From Paulownia fortunei (Eukaryota > Streptophyta > Magnoliopsida > Lamiales > Paulowniaceae): a stretch of 64,000 nt of DNA. The notes beneath the pieces were generated by a model, which saw only the letters and a list, made by a program, of their open reading frames with translations, was not told the DNA's origin and made no database searches. Where the stretch lies: contig CM033108.1 of NCBI GenBank assembly GCA_019321725.1, positions 21,341,799-21,405,798 on the forward strand, read 5' to 3'. The position numbers and the translations under genes are program-made. Shown here in pieces: positions 23,250-34,202 of this stretch (position 1 is the first letter of the stretch; every line of letters begins with the position of its first letter).

Positions 23250-25429
23250 TTGTATATTTATTTATTTTACATAATTGCATACATAAATTTATTATTTATA
23301 TAAATATATATATTATATTTATAAATATATATAAATGTATTCTTCCTTCTTTTCAGCCCTAAAAGCACTGACCCTTGTATTTTTTCTCATTTTCTCATTT
23401 TCTCATTTTCTCAGGTGGGTGTTTATTCTTTTCTTCCTCTAATCATCCTTTTATTCTATGACCCTTCAAGCGCTAAGGGAATTTCTTAACAGACCCTTAT
23501 ATTCTTTCTTCCTCCGGTCATTTTAAGTGCCAAAGGAATTTCTTAATGGCAGACCGTTCCTTTAAAATGGTGCACCTTGTTTCTGGTGGCCATAGTTGTA
23601 GGAGCTTGAGGATGGCAAATTCAGAAATACTCCTCGATAAAACATGGAGACTGAAGGTAGTGATTTGAGAAAGAAATTACTCACAAATATATGATTGTGT
23701 TGTGCCATGATTTTGGATTGGATTTGGAAGGGTGTGCTTTGAAATTTTTTAGGGCAGAATTGAGGGAATAGATTATAGAATAGGAAATGCCCAGAAAATA
23801 TGATTTTTAGTGTAAGGGGTGATTTGGGGTTATACTAATTTTTTGGAGGACAAAAATGTCCAAAATAGATTGAAAATAATTACATAAATACCTAGAAGCA
23901 AGAGAAGTTGGGTTTTGGCTACTTATTGATTCTAACTTTTTTCTACTTAATTTTAGAGAGTTAAAAGCAAAGGTTGCCATTGCAAACACTCTCATTTCAC
24001 TTAAACTCAGTTAGAAGCTTATAATAACTTTAAAACAGTTTTTGCAAACAGTCCCATAAGAAATGAGACAAAATTAAAGTTGAATTATTAATATTTTTGT
24101 TATGGTATATTTTAGGAATAATGTACGGGTTTAAATTCGAACTCGTAATGAATCCACCCCATTTGAGGGGAGTCCATACCCGATTAAACAGGTCTTGGGT
24201 AGGTAACGAACCTATCTTGAATCCACCCCGTTTTACAAATTATTTATTTTTTAAAAAAGATTAATTATTTAATTATTTAATTGTTGTGTTTTTGAGTTAG
24301 GGTTTTGATTTTTGAACGTTTTCTTTTCACTTTTGAAGGCTAGACAGAAATTATCACTTTCTCTTCATGCATTTGGCGCCATCAGCTTATAAAATTGGCC
24401 TTTCCCTCTGCCCTCGACTCATGGTGGCCACCACTTCAAATTTCTCATCTCCTCGCAACTGGCCTGTTAGCTTCTCTACTACACGACAGTTATGGGCTTT
24501 TTGTTAGCTCGTTTGCGAAAACTGCTAGCTGGCATTTCGTTATCTATAATGCCGTGGCCGCTTCTGCCGGTAAATTCCTTGGCCCGTGCTTTAATATCAC
24601 AAGAATTTTAGCCTCCTCCAAATTCTTGATGGCTTTTGTCCCCCTCTTTTGGCAAATAGGTGTTCAAGTGAATTTTTTTTTTTTTCTTTCAAATGCATCC
24701 AACCAGTTTGTTATACTGATTTAATTTTTTTTAAGTAAGATTTAAGTTTTGACGCCTCCTGATCGCTGGCGCCCTCCGATGGCCAGCCACTCAGTAGCTG
24801 GTGCCCCGATCTCGACCTAATTGTTTCGTTTAAACTGATTCAGCTACTTCTTGGTGAGTCCTTGACTCCTTAAAGTTTTCATTTTATTTTTTTGCCATGC
24901 TAATGTGCATGTATATTGTCATCTTCTTCCAAAGATGCTTTTTTTGTTGAAAATCTCTCATTACATTTACTAAGCTTTTTCTAACACACATATATTTATA
25001 GTAAGAGTTCGGTTTGTTTGGTGTCATTTCCGACATTCTGACAAAAATATTTTGAGAAAATATATTTTTGATAGTGGATTGGAGAATGTGTGAAAAATTA
25101 AAATATTTTTAAATATTTTATTGAGAAAAAATAATATGTATTTTGTAAGATATTTTCAATTGTAGATATCTTGTCAATGTTATTTATTATAATTAGTGGG
25201 AGACATTTTTAATTATAAATATCTTATTAATGTTGTTTTATTGTGTTATTAAAAATATAATAGAATATATAATTAATTAATTAAAAGAATGATTAGTAAC
25301 TATTTTGGAGGAATAAAAATATATTTTCCTAAAACAGCATTTACCAAACACATTTTCCTTCTCGTTCCTCCAAAATGACTCCAAACAAGCCAATGAACTT
25401 CCAATATCAGTACCCAATATCTTCTATAT
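23186..25429. other. Non-coding spacer with (TA)n(TG)n microsatellite
   Basis: Opens with (TA)n at about 23190-23216 directly followed by (TG)n to 23247, then AT-rich sequence. TTTCTCA is repeated four times near 23385-23415. An open frame of 109 codons at 24395-24724 has no recognisable domain and an AT-rich end. I see no supportable gene. Confidence 0.7.
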
Positions 25430-26463
25430 TTTTGTGACTCTTAACATCATATTGTCCTTTTCTTTTCTCATAAACATGACCAATCTATATCAATAGTTCT
25501 GATACATTCTTGTTCAGATTGGGTTTGGCAATACCAACTAATCATACAAAAAAAATTATTGCACTTGTCATTTGATTGAAGCATTTGTCATTTAATTGGT
25601 TATTTTTCTTTGACTACATATTAATTATATATGATAAGTATAATTCACGCGCTATATAATTAATTTGAATTTGACTAAACTTAGTTTGGTTTAGAATTTT
25701 TATTGCAACCTGACAAAAGCATGCAACTAAGAAAAATGAGTTTTTGCATCCTTAAAGGCTAAATTATAAAAACTACATTTGAGGTTTAGTCAAATTATAC
25801 AAAAATCTAGTTATTTTCAAACTTACAAATACTCCTTGAAATATTACAAATATCTTCTTAAGGTTTGTTTTTGTTTTACAAATATCTATGTGGAATTTGT
25901 AAAATAGAAATAAATGTCAAGAAAGTATTTTATAATTTACAAACTTAAATAGATTTTGTTCTCAATAGTTTTTATAATTCACCCTCCCTAAAAGTTTGAA
26001 ACTAACACAACATCCAACTTTACAAACCCTTTGGTCATGCTTTAATTATGAAACTAACAAAAGCACAAACCTTGTGTATTCAGAAGTTATTCAACTAACA
26101 AAAGCACAAATCCTGTGTATCCTAAAATTATTCAACTAACAAAAGCACAAACCTTGTGTACCCTCAACTAACAAAAGCACAAAAACTGTGTATTCCACAA
26201 ATTTTCAACTAAAAAATGCACAAACACTGTGTATCCTAAAATTATTCAACAAAAGCATAAATGCACCCTCGTTTAACTTAAAATGCCATACCCGGCTTTG
26301 AGCATTTGATTTTAATGGCTCTTCCGTTGTTAGTACCTTCTTCACATGTAAATCATGAATAAAATTAAAAAAATCGAGTAGTATTCCATGAAGGCTAAAG
26401 CTGCAGAAGTACGATCTTTATTATTTTCCAAACATTTAACTTGTTAGACATAATCTTGAAAAA
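25430..26463 (+). promoter_or_regulatory. Copied promoter region of the beta-galactosidase pseudogene
   Basis: Reverse-complement homologue of 12830-13430, for example GACAATATGATGTTAAG near 25440 and AAGTGCAATAATTTTTTTTG near 25550 on the opposite strand. It also carries a dispersed repeat at 25755-25960 related to 3062-3255, and ends in a minisatellite absent in that form from the other copy. Confidence 0.6.
26045..26265 (+). repeat. Minisatellite, about six imperfect units
   Basis: Units built on CAACTAACAAAAGCACAAAC followed by (C/T)TGTGTAT and a variable 5-20 base spacer (often CCTAAAATTATT) recur about every 35-50 bp. Only one or two related units are visible upstream of the minus-strand beta-galactosidase gene (12867-12950), so the array expanded after the loci were duplicated. 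Confidence 0.85.
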
Positions 26464-28065
26464 TTGATGTGTTTTCATCCATGTAAAGCCTTCATGGAAT
26501 ACTACTCGATATTTTCTATTTTATTTATGATTTGCATCATACGTGTATTTAGTGAAAGAGTTCCTAACAATATTAAAATCGACGCTGAAATGAGAACTAT
26601 TATCTGGTTCTACACAATGCCCTCATTTTACCCTGCAGGTAATGAGCTTCAAGATGTGGCCTGACTTGATTAAAAAGGCCATGGATGGAGGTCGCGGTAC
26701 TACTGAAACATGTATGTTTTTTTGGAATGCTCAAGAACTTAAGAGACGTCAGGTTTTATGGTAATCGAATTTTTTTTTTTCCTCTTTTTTTGTTGTTAAA
26801 TTTCCAGCTCTATGACAATGGAATTTTTGTATTGATCCTTTATTAATTTTAAGATGCTGAAAGGAAAAACCATATGTTTTTTCCTTAATGAATCTGCCTT
26901 TTCCAGTATGTTTTTTCAGGCAACTTCGATCTTATAAATTTTCTTAAATTGAGCAAGGACTTTATGTGAGAATTGGTCCACATATATGGCCGTGGTGGCA
27001 TTATGGGTGAGTCTTCTTATGCTATCACGTCTCAAAATAAATGCTCCTTTTGTAAAATTTTCATCAAAATTATGTGCACCATATGTAATGTAGCGCGATT
27101 CTCATACTTAAATTTAATTATTCCCGAGGATTTCCACTATGGTTGCATAACATCTCAACCATTAAAATGAGAACTGCGAATGATATGTTTATGTAACTAG
27201 TTAATGTATACATTGACAATAGTAGGCACAAAACTTAACTTGCCTCGATTTTTTAGACACTTCACCAAACTTACTTTTGGCAAAAAAATATGGGTTTGGA
27301 GTAGGTACTCAAATTGATACTAAAAAAATATGAAAACGAAAAAAACTTTTTTCATTTTATTGTGTACTAATATGCGTAAATTTTGATTTTATCTAGTTGA
27401 TTAATTTGTTTAATTTAATGATATATTCAGAATGAGATGCAAAATTTCATAATAATGATAGTGGGCTTGCTGAAGAGGGAGAAGCGCTATTAGCTTCCCA
27501 AGGAGGGCCAATAATCCTTTCTCAGGTTAATTACTTATTTCTTTTCAGTTTTAATGATATTTTAAAACTATATACATTTATATGTTTATATATATATGTA
27601 TGTATCTTCTTAATTTATCTTTATTAAATTAGATTAACATGGTTATAGATAATTAATTTCCAGATTGAAAATGAGTATATGGAGATGTCAAGAATTCATA
27701 TAGAATGAAGGGAAATCATATATAGAGTGGTGTGAGGAATTGGCCCTATCCCTTGAAATTGGTGTGCCATGGATTATGTGCAGAGAATCAGATGCCCCAC
27801 AACCAATTGTACCACCTTAATCACTTTATTTGACTTTTTAATCTTTATTACTAAATTAACAAAATTATAATTTTATTTCTAAATTTACTTGTGTACAATG
27901 GGTTTATATGTTTTTCCAAATCATTTTGCAAACAGATGGATTCATGCAATGGCTGGTACTGTGACCAATTCAACCCCAATTAAGCACAGTACTCCAAAAA
28001 TTTCGACAGTGTGTTGGACTGGATGGTTAGTTTTTAAATTCTTTTTTTTTTAAAAGATTATTATT

Positions 28066-28098
<33 letters not shown>

Positions 28099-30320
28099 TT
28101 GTGGTACATGCAATTTTATGCATATATTTCAGTAAAAGGTAATGGGCTATTTGCACTTAAAATTTAGGAATAGATGAGAGAGGTGATGTTGAATTTTTGA
28201 CACTAAAGTTGACTCTTTTGGCCGCCAACATGCACTCTACTAGCATTGATTCTCTTATCCATATTTAAATTAAAACTCTCAATGATCAATATTCTTTACA
28301 AAACAAGTATACATATATATAAAAGAGCAAAGATTTGGGGATAATTTTTAAAAATAATTTTTAATTATCCCACGAACATAAATTTAGGAAAAACAAATCT
28401 TAAGTTAGTTTATAATTATAAGATAATTCAATTTAACTGAAATGTCAATATAATAGGAAGTGAGTAGCAAACAACAAAATTTTTGATCAAACATTACACT
28501 GTATTCCGTCAAAACAAAGATTAGATGGAAAATGTGATAATTTTAAAATATTCGAAGTAGTTAAATACATATTTCTTAAAAGGTCAAGAAGGAAAGTGCA
28601 ACAGCCACCGGAATGTTTAGGCATACTTTAATAAAGTATGGGGAACCATCAACACATTTCAAAAAGCTGAGGGAATTTGCAATCAACCCTATAATATGGG
28701 AAGGTGTCTGTTTTTACACATCTTCATTTCCTAAACTTTACGTATGCATTTATTTCCATATATATGAAACTCAATATTCTTTTTATTTTAGCTATTTTTT
28801 TCACCCTATATGTATTATAAATCAGCCAAAATGGGGATGGGGACACCACTCAGGCAACTCCATCTCATTCTTTCATCATTGAAAATTATCCTTACTCATG
28901 ATTAAGTTAAGAATATAGACTACCGAAGTATGATGTCGGTGAGTCAGCTTCATCTTTGAAACAATTCTATGATGTTTTTTTCATTTGATTGAAAAATAAT
29001 TCATGCTACTCGAAATCTTTAAAACTCTTTTTAACTCGATTTATTTATTTGAATTTTAGACTAGTATTTATGAGCACAATGGGAGGAGGTTATGTTTCTT
29101 TGGAAATGCAAATGAGCATGATGACATAACTATCACTTATGAAGGCAAGAAGTACACTGTGCCTGCATGGTCAGTTAGTATCCTTCTAGATTGTGTTGCA
29201 TAAGTATACAACAAAGTTCGGGTACGAGATTAAATCCTTTCTCTCAATTGAATTTGTCCTAGGCTCTGATTGGTACAAGAATTTTACGAGCAAAGAAAAA
29301 TGTTAAGATAAATGAAAATAAATAGAAAAAAATAAAAATTTCCAAGCGAATTTGGCTGTCAATAAGTAACAAGAATGGGGGAGAGGGAGGAGATGGTTAC
29401 GTTGGCGCTAAAGAGATGAGTAAATAAACCTTCATGACCAGGTAATCTTTCATTATAACATAAATGTTGGCTTTTGTAAGCAGCAATTATCTTTGTAGCG
29501 AAGGTCCAAAGTTTGGGCCTAAACTGTCCAAACTTGAGTTATTATGAAGATTTAAAATTTTGAGTTTTATCTTTGTTATTCGTTATAATTTATAGCACAA
29601 CAGTAAACATTTTGTCATATATAATGTTATGATAAATAAAACTCTTTATAAATTTCTTTTTTTTCTTTTATTAATTTTATTTTCTTTTCCATCTTTAGTG
29701 TTGACATCAATGAGAATGAGAATATGTGGGGAGAAGAAGTTATTTTGGAAGTTCCTAGGAAAGACATATCATATATGCATTTGTGAACACAGAGCACGTT
29801 GGTATGATTACGTTAATTAGTTCAATTTTTCTTTAAATTTGAATGTTATAATTGTAATCCAATGTTAGGATCGTAATATGCAGAAAACAAACACTACAAA
29901 TTTGCTTTTCGTTGAACCATTAAGTTACATAAGGGGAAGAATTTTCTATCTGTCACTATCTGACTGCCAGTAAGAACTAAGAACAAATTTGTTTTATTGA
30001 AGTTTCTTTCTAACTCAAAAGTTACATTATTATTTGGAATCTTGGGCTCATTTCGATCAAATAGGGCAAGGAATTCTTAGGCCATTCAAATTGATTGGAA
30101 GAAATTATTACAAATATGTGGTTATACAAAGTTGGATTTAAAAAGGGCAAGAACAGGTTCCATAGTGTTGACAATGTTGAAAATTGGTACTCTGAAAATC
30201 TTCATTGGTTTAGTGCAAATGACGTCAATTAATTTCAAAGTATATTTAGGGCTTTCCAAATGGATATATCGTGTGTTATATTGGAATAAACAGTCTTTAT
30301 GTATATTTATCTTGTTTAAT
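26464..30320 (+). pseudogene. Decayed beta-galactosidase (GH35) copy, inverted relative to 5958-12771
   Basis: Exon by exon it matches the minus-strand gene at nucleotide level. Approximate positions: exon 1 26489-26638 with a central deletion, exon 2 26653-26755, exon 3 26919-27010, exon 4 27126-27195, exon 5 27432-27525, exon 6 27664-27812, exon 7 27935-28026, exon 10 28822-28938, exon 11 29061-29222, exon 13 29699-29800, exon 14 29878-29975, exon 15 30035-30215. Exons 8, 9 and 12 are missing. Intron 1 has shrunk to about 15 bp, exon 5 carries an in-frame stop after EKRY, and exon 6 has a two-base insertion after GAGTAT. It cannot encode an enzyme. It is useful as an outgroup: its exon 5 donor is still GT. 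Confidence 0.9.
28066..28098 (+). repeat. (ATG)n microsatellite
   Basis: About eleven ATG/GAT units within the region corresponding to intron 7 of the beta-galactosidase pseudogene. Confidence 0.95.
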
Positions 30321-30479
30321 TTTATTAATTTTGTCACATAGTAAACGTACATTGCATTAAATAGGCACGAATCCATAATTATTTTTTCTACTGCGATGTA
30401 TTTTTATTATGTGATAGAATCGATAAATTAAACAAGAAGAATAAACATAAAGACCATTTATCTTAATGTAGCTCACAAT

Positions 30480-30754
30480 ATAAGCGCTAAATAGAATTGA
30501 AAATTAATTGGCGTGCCTTGTATCAAACCAATCTCGTGTTAGATAGAAGATTTTCAAAATGCCAATTCTCAACATTGTTAACATTGTAGAACCTGTTTTC
30601 TTCCCCTTTAAGTCCAACTTTGTATGACCAATGTAGACAAGTCTTTTTTCTTGATCATTTCTTTCAATCAATTTGACTCGTCCAAGAATTCTTTGCTCTA
30701 CTTATTCATAAAAATATACTTTTGATTTAGGAAAAAGTTCAATAAAACACAATA

Positions 30755-30804
<50 letters not shown>

Positions 30805-31415
30805 AAACCAAAAAGAAAAATAATATATACTAATATATGTTTGTTTTTAGTTCTTACAGGCAGTCTGACAATAATTCTTTCCCATATAGTCCATTGGAAA
30901 AAAATTGTAGCGCTTATTTTCTACACATTGCGGTCACTATCAATGAATAAAACATTCAAATTCGATTAAAAATTAAACTTATTAATTTGAATGTAATCAT
31001 GGGTAGATTACTTGTCGACACACAGTCTCATTCTCATTGTGTCAACACTAAGGAAGGAAGAGAAGAAATTAATTAAAGAAAAAAAAAAGGAATTATAAAG
31101 ATTTTTTTTGTCGTAACTTTATGTAGGACCAAACGTGTGTTGTGCTACAAGTTATAACTAATAACAATGATAAAACTCAAATTTTAAAATCTTTGTAGTA
31201 ACTCAAGTTTGGATATGTATTGCTTACAGAAACTGTTCTACACTGAAAGATTATCTGGTCATGTATTACCACAAATTACTAGCATCATTTGTGACCATTT
31301 TCTACTCTACAAGTTGCATTGCATTAAATCTTTCAAAAAATTCATCTTCATGGATCTCCATGGTTTCAGCCCTCTAACTCCATTGCAAGCCATTAGGCTA
31401 GGCCTCTTCACCATA
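30480..31415 (-). pseudogene. Second, inverted fragment of a beta-galactosidase gene (exons 15 to 12)
   Basis: Read on the minus strand this matches exons 12 (about 31412-31253), 13 (a short remnant near 31050-31020), 14 (about 30950-30858) and 15 (about 30705-30517) of the gene at 5958-12771, with intron 15 sequence at the left end. Exon 12 still shows its downstream GACCAG border and exon 15 ends at 30517 with the same GC donor as the main gene. A (TA)n expansion fills intron 14. It lies tail to tail with the plus-strand pseudogene, so a third copy or part-copy was once here. Confidence 0.85.
30760..30802. repeat. (TA)n microsatellite
   Basis: About 21 uninterrupted TA units inside intron 14 of the inverted fragment. 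Confidence 0.95.
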
Positions 31416-32752
31416 TGTTAGGGTCAATCCAAGTAGTATGAATGGTGATCCAAAGGCAATTTTGAATATTTGAGAAGGGCAGTTGTGATCACCAAATCAA
31501 ATTTACTAGTGAATTCTTATTTAGAATCAATTACGAACAAATTTTATTAGACATGAAAATACATAAATCAAAAGTTCAAAGAAAAGATGGACAAGACCCC
31601 AGACGGGTGGTTAAAAAGGTTGGCGAACTACTAAGATATCTAAAAGAGATAGAGAATTTTAGGAAAGAAAAAAATAATCAGTTTGTGAGAGAAGAACTCT
31701 TATTCTTCTTGTGTTAATTGGGAAAGGGTTCTCATGCATGTGTGTGTATTTGTTTTTTGTACACAAGGAAAAAAAAAACTCCATTTAATTAAGAATGTAA
31801 TTCCATCTAAGTATGAAATTTAATTCTGCTCAAATATTGATGTTCATTGTGTCGGGGTTCAAACCCTCTGCCCAAATTTCAATACTTAAATTGTGAGATA
31901 AAATGTGACCTTTTTAATAAAAATTGAATGTAGTTTTAACTTTTATTTTTGTATTTGAATGAGAGGAATGTATGCTCTATTGATGTCTCAGAGAATGATT
32001 TTGGGCCAACGGGTGGTGCTACAATTCCTAAAAGGTTAGTCGTGGAAGCCATCTGTTGAGAATGAATACATTATAATACTTCTCTATACTTTTATTTTCT
32101 TAGTTAATTGTTGAAAACTTAATTAATTTATATTGTTTTTATTGCTACAATAAGTTTTGATTGGAAAATTTGAAAGTAAAATCTCTCCCCCTCTCCCAAA
32201 AGTACAACTTGAAGTCGATTTTGAAACCATTTATCAGATATAATCCCTTACTAATTATTTTTGAAGTTGATTTTGATACCATTTATCACATTTATAAGAT
32301 AATTATATTTTTATAATCCCTTACTAATTATATTTTTATAAGATAATTATTTCACATTTATCTTTATTTTGCAAAAATGATTCACCCAATATATTAAAAA
32401 ATATATTGTAGCAACTTATAAACCATTTCAATATTACTCCATAATTAATGTAAAATAATATGTCATTCTTTAAATGTTTCATATCCATAACTACTATTGA
32501 TTGTTGAATTTGTTGTTAGACCAAACCTAACTAAAATTGTCATGGGCACGAACAGCCACTATTACGACCCAAAGTTATACAACTAAGTTAACTAGCTGAG
32601 TGGATTCCAAACATTTTGTAAACTTTTATAGACCACAAAGGTTTAAAAATATCCAAAATTTTGACTTAATTTTCTTGCATAACTAAACCATAACTTCTAT
32701 TTATAAGTTATAACACTTGATTTTCCTTATAAATAATTATAGGTATATGATG
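31416..32752. other. Intergenic, no gene seen
   Basis: AT-rich sequence between the beta-galactosidase fragment and the trihelix gene. It contains a direct repeat of TTTTTATAATCCCTTACTAAT-like sequence near 32240 and 32310. The part next to 32753 serves as the 3' flank of the trihelix gene. Confidence 0.7.
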
Positions 32753-34202
32753 TCAACTTCTTCCAATCCTCAAAGACGAATCAACCGATCCGTTAGCAAA
32801 GAGCTTAGCAATCTCAAGCTGAGTATTGGCAATGATCTCTGTCCGCTTGAGGTCCACTTCCCCTCTCTTCTCTTCGGCTTCCACTCTCATTCTCTCTATC
32901 TCCCTCATCGTCTCCATTCGTGCTTGTTCAGACCTCACCATGACTTCTGCTAGCCATCGAATGCTTTCTCCTATCTCCCAATATTCTTTCCTTCTACGCT
33001 TTGTTGCCTTATTCATCCTTTCGGCCTTTGTCTTCATGTTCGATTTTTCCTTTTCGGTATATATTGCAGGTGTGCTGCTGTCCGTGTCATTAATCCGATT
33101 CTCATCGGATTCTTGATCGGAAGATTTGGCGCCACTATTGTTGCCATCTCCCTGTGCATCCAAGCCCTTTATTTCTAAATTTGAATATGAGAAAACTATA
33201 TGCATTGCACTAGGCTACTACAACATGGGATTTATTGCATTTTCTTAATTCAATTTTTCACATATAAAAAGAAAAATAGAGAATTCTTTGGTCAAAGAAG
33301 AAGATAAAGATAGTACTATTTCTATTAAAAATTGAATGTTTAATTGATCATGTCCATCAGACAGTTTATTTAACTATTTTTATGAATATAATATCAAATA
33401 ATTAAGTTGACTTTTTGAGAAAAAAATATGTTAATAATCAATGAAAAATATACTTGAGTTTGAAAGTCTATTATATCAGAATTATTAAAAAAAAATACAA
33501 AAAAAAAACTATTCAAAAAATTCCACTGACTTGAGACAAAATCTTTCCTAGAAAATGCATAAAAAGGACATAAATAAAAGAACGCATAACTACAAAATGG
33601 CAGAGCAAAATCCCACTGACCTTAGCCAACCGATCTACACCATTCGAGCCATGAGAATTCTGCGCAACACTTCCCGGAGGAGGTGCAGCAGGCGGGAGAG
33701 GTGGGGGCGGCGGCGATGACGTTTCCATCACCACCACGGGTGGCGGGTTGGCAACCACTTGCATCAGCGGAGCAGCAACAGGAAGGCCATTCCCCCGCAG
33801 AAGAAGATCAAGACGAGGATAAAGCGGCCACGACGACACATCCCCGGCGGCGGCCGACTCCGACCTGTACCTCTTCTTCATAGACTCAATCTTGTTCTTG
33901 CACTGCGTCTGTGTCTTTGCTGACTTAGAATTATTTGCTCGAGCGGAGACGTGCTTGGCCACGTCTTCCCAGTCTTGGCCCTTGAGCTTTGCTCGGTTTC
34001 TGAGTGACCATTTAGCCTCATAAGCTTCGAGCAGACTTGAAACTGCCCCTTCACTCCATTCATCTCTCTTCAATCTGTCATTTGTAGTAATAATGTTATT
34101 GTTGTTATTTGCAGCTGGTTGAGGATGTTTTCTTGGGGAGTCTTTGGGAGAGATGAGATATGAAGGATTATTATTGTCTTGTTTGGTTTGATCTCTCTCC
34201 AT
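32753..34202 (-). CDS. Trihelix (SIP1/ASIL-type) transcription factor
   Basis: Nuclear DNA-binding protein of about 331 residues in two exons: 34202-33621 (194 codons) and 33166-32753, joined in phase with donor AAG/GTCAG and acceptor AAAG/GGC. Residues 44-112 form the single trihelix (Myb/SANT-like) domain: DEWSEGAVSSLLEAYEAKW, KGQDWEDVAKHV and QCKNKIESMKKRYRSE, with the spaced tryptophans usual for SIP1-clade factors. An Asn run and a Pro-rich stretch (SPPPPPLPPAAPPPG, about 162-176) flank it. The C-terminal half has a basic KATKRRRKEYW and a long charged helix (VRSEQARMETMREIERMRVE), the clade's coiled coil. Both exons are open and clean, so it is probably functional. Relatives such as ASIL and ENAP proteins repress or modulate seed-maturation or ethylene genes; which role applies here cannot be told. 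Confidence 0.9.

Noticed and set aside
24395..24724. Open frame of 109 codons with a plausible hydrophobic start
   Set aside because: No recognisable family, ends in a poly(T)-encoded Phe run, no splice or promoter context; not supportable.
26045..26265. Regularly spaced repeats resembling a CRISPR array
   Set aside because: Units are imperfect, spacers are short, variable and partly repeated, and the context is a plant promoter; it is a minisatellite.
32826..33116. Plus-strand open frames over the trihelix gene
   Set aside because: Shadows of the minus-strand exon 2, which has clear domain content.
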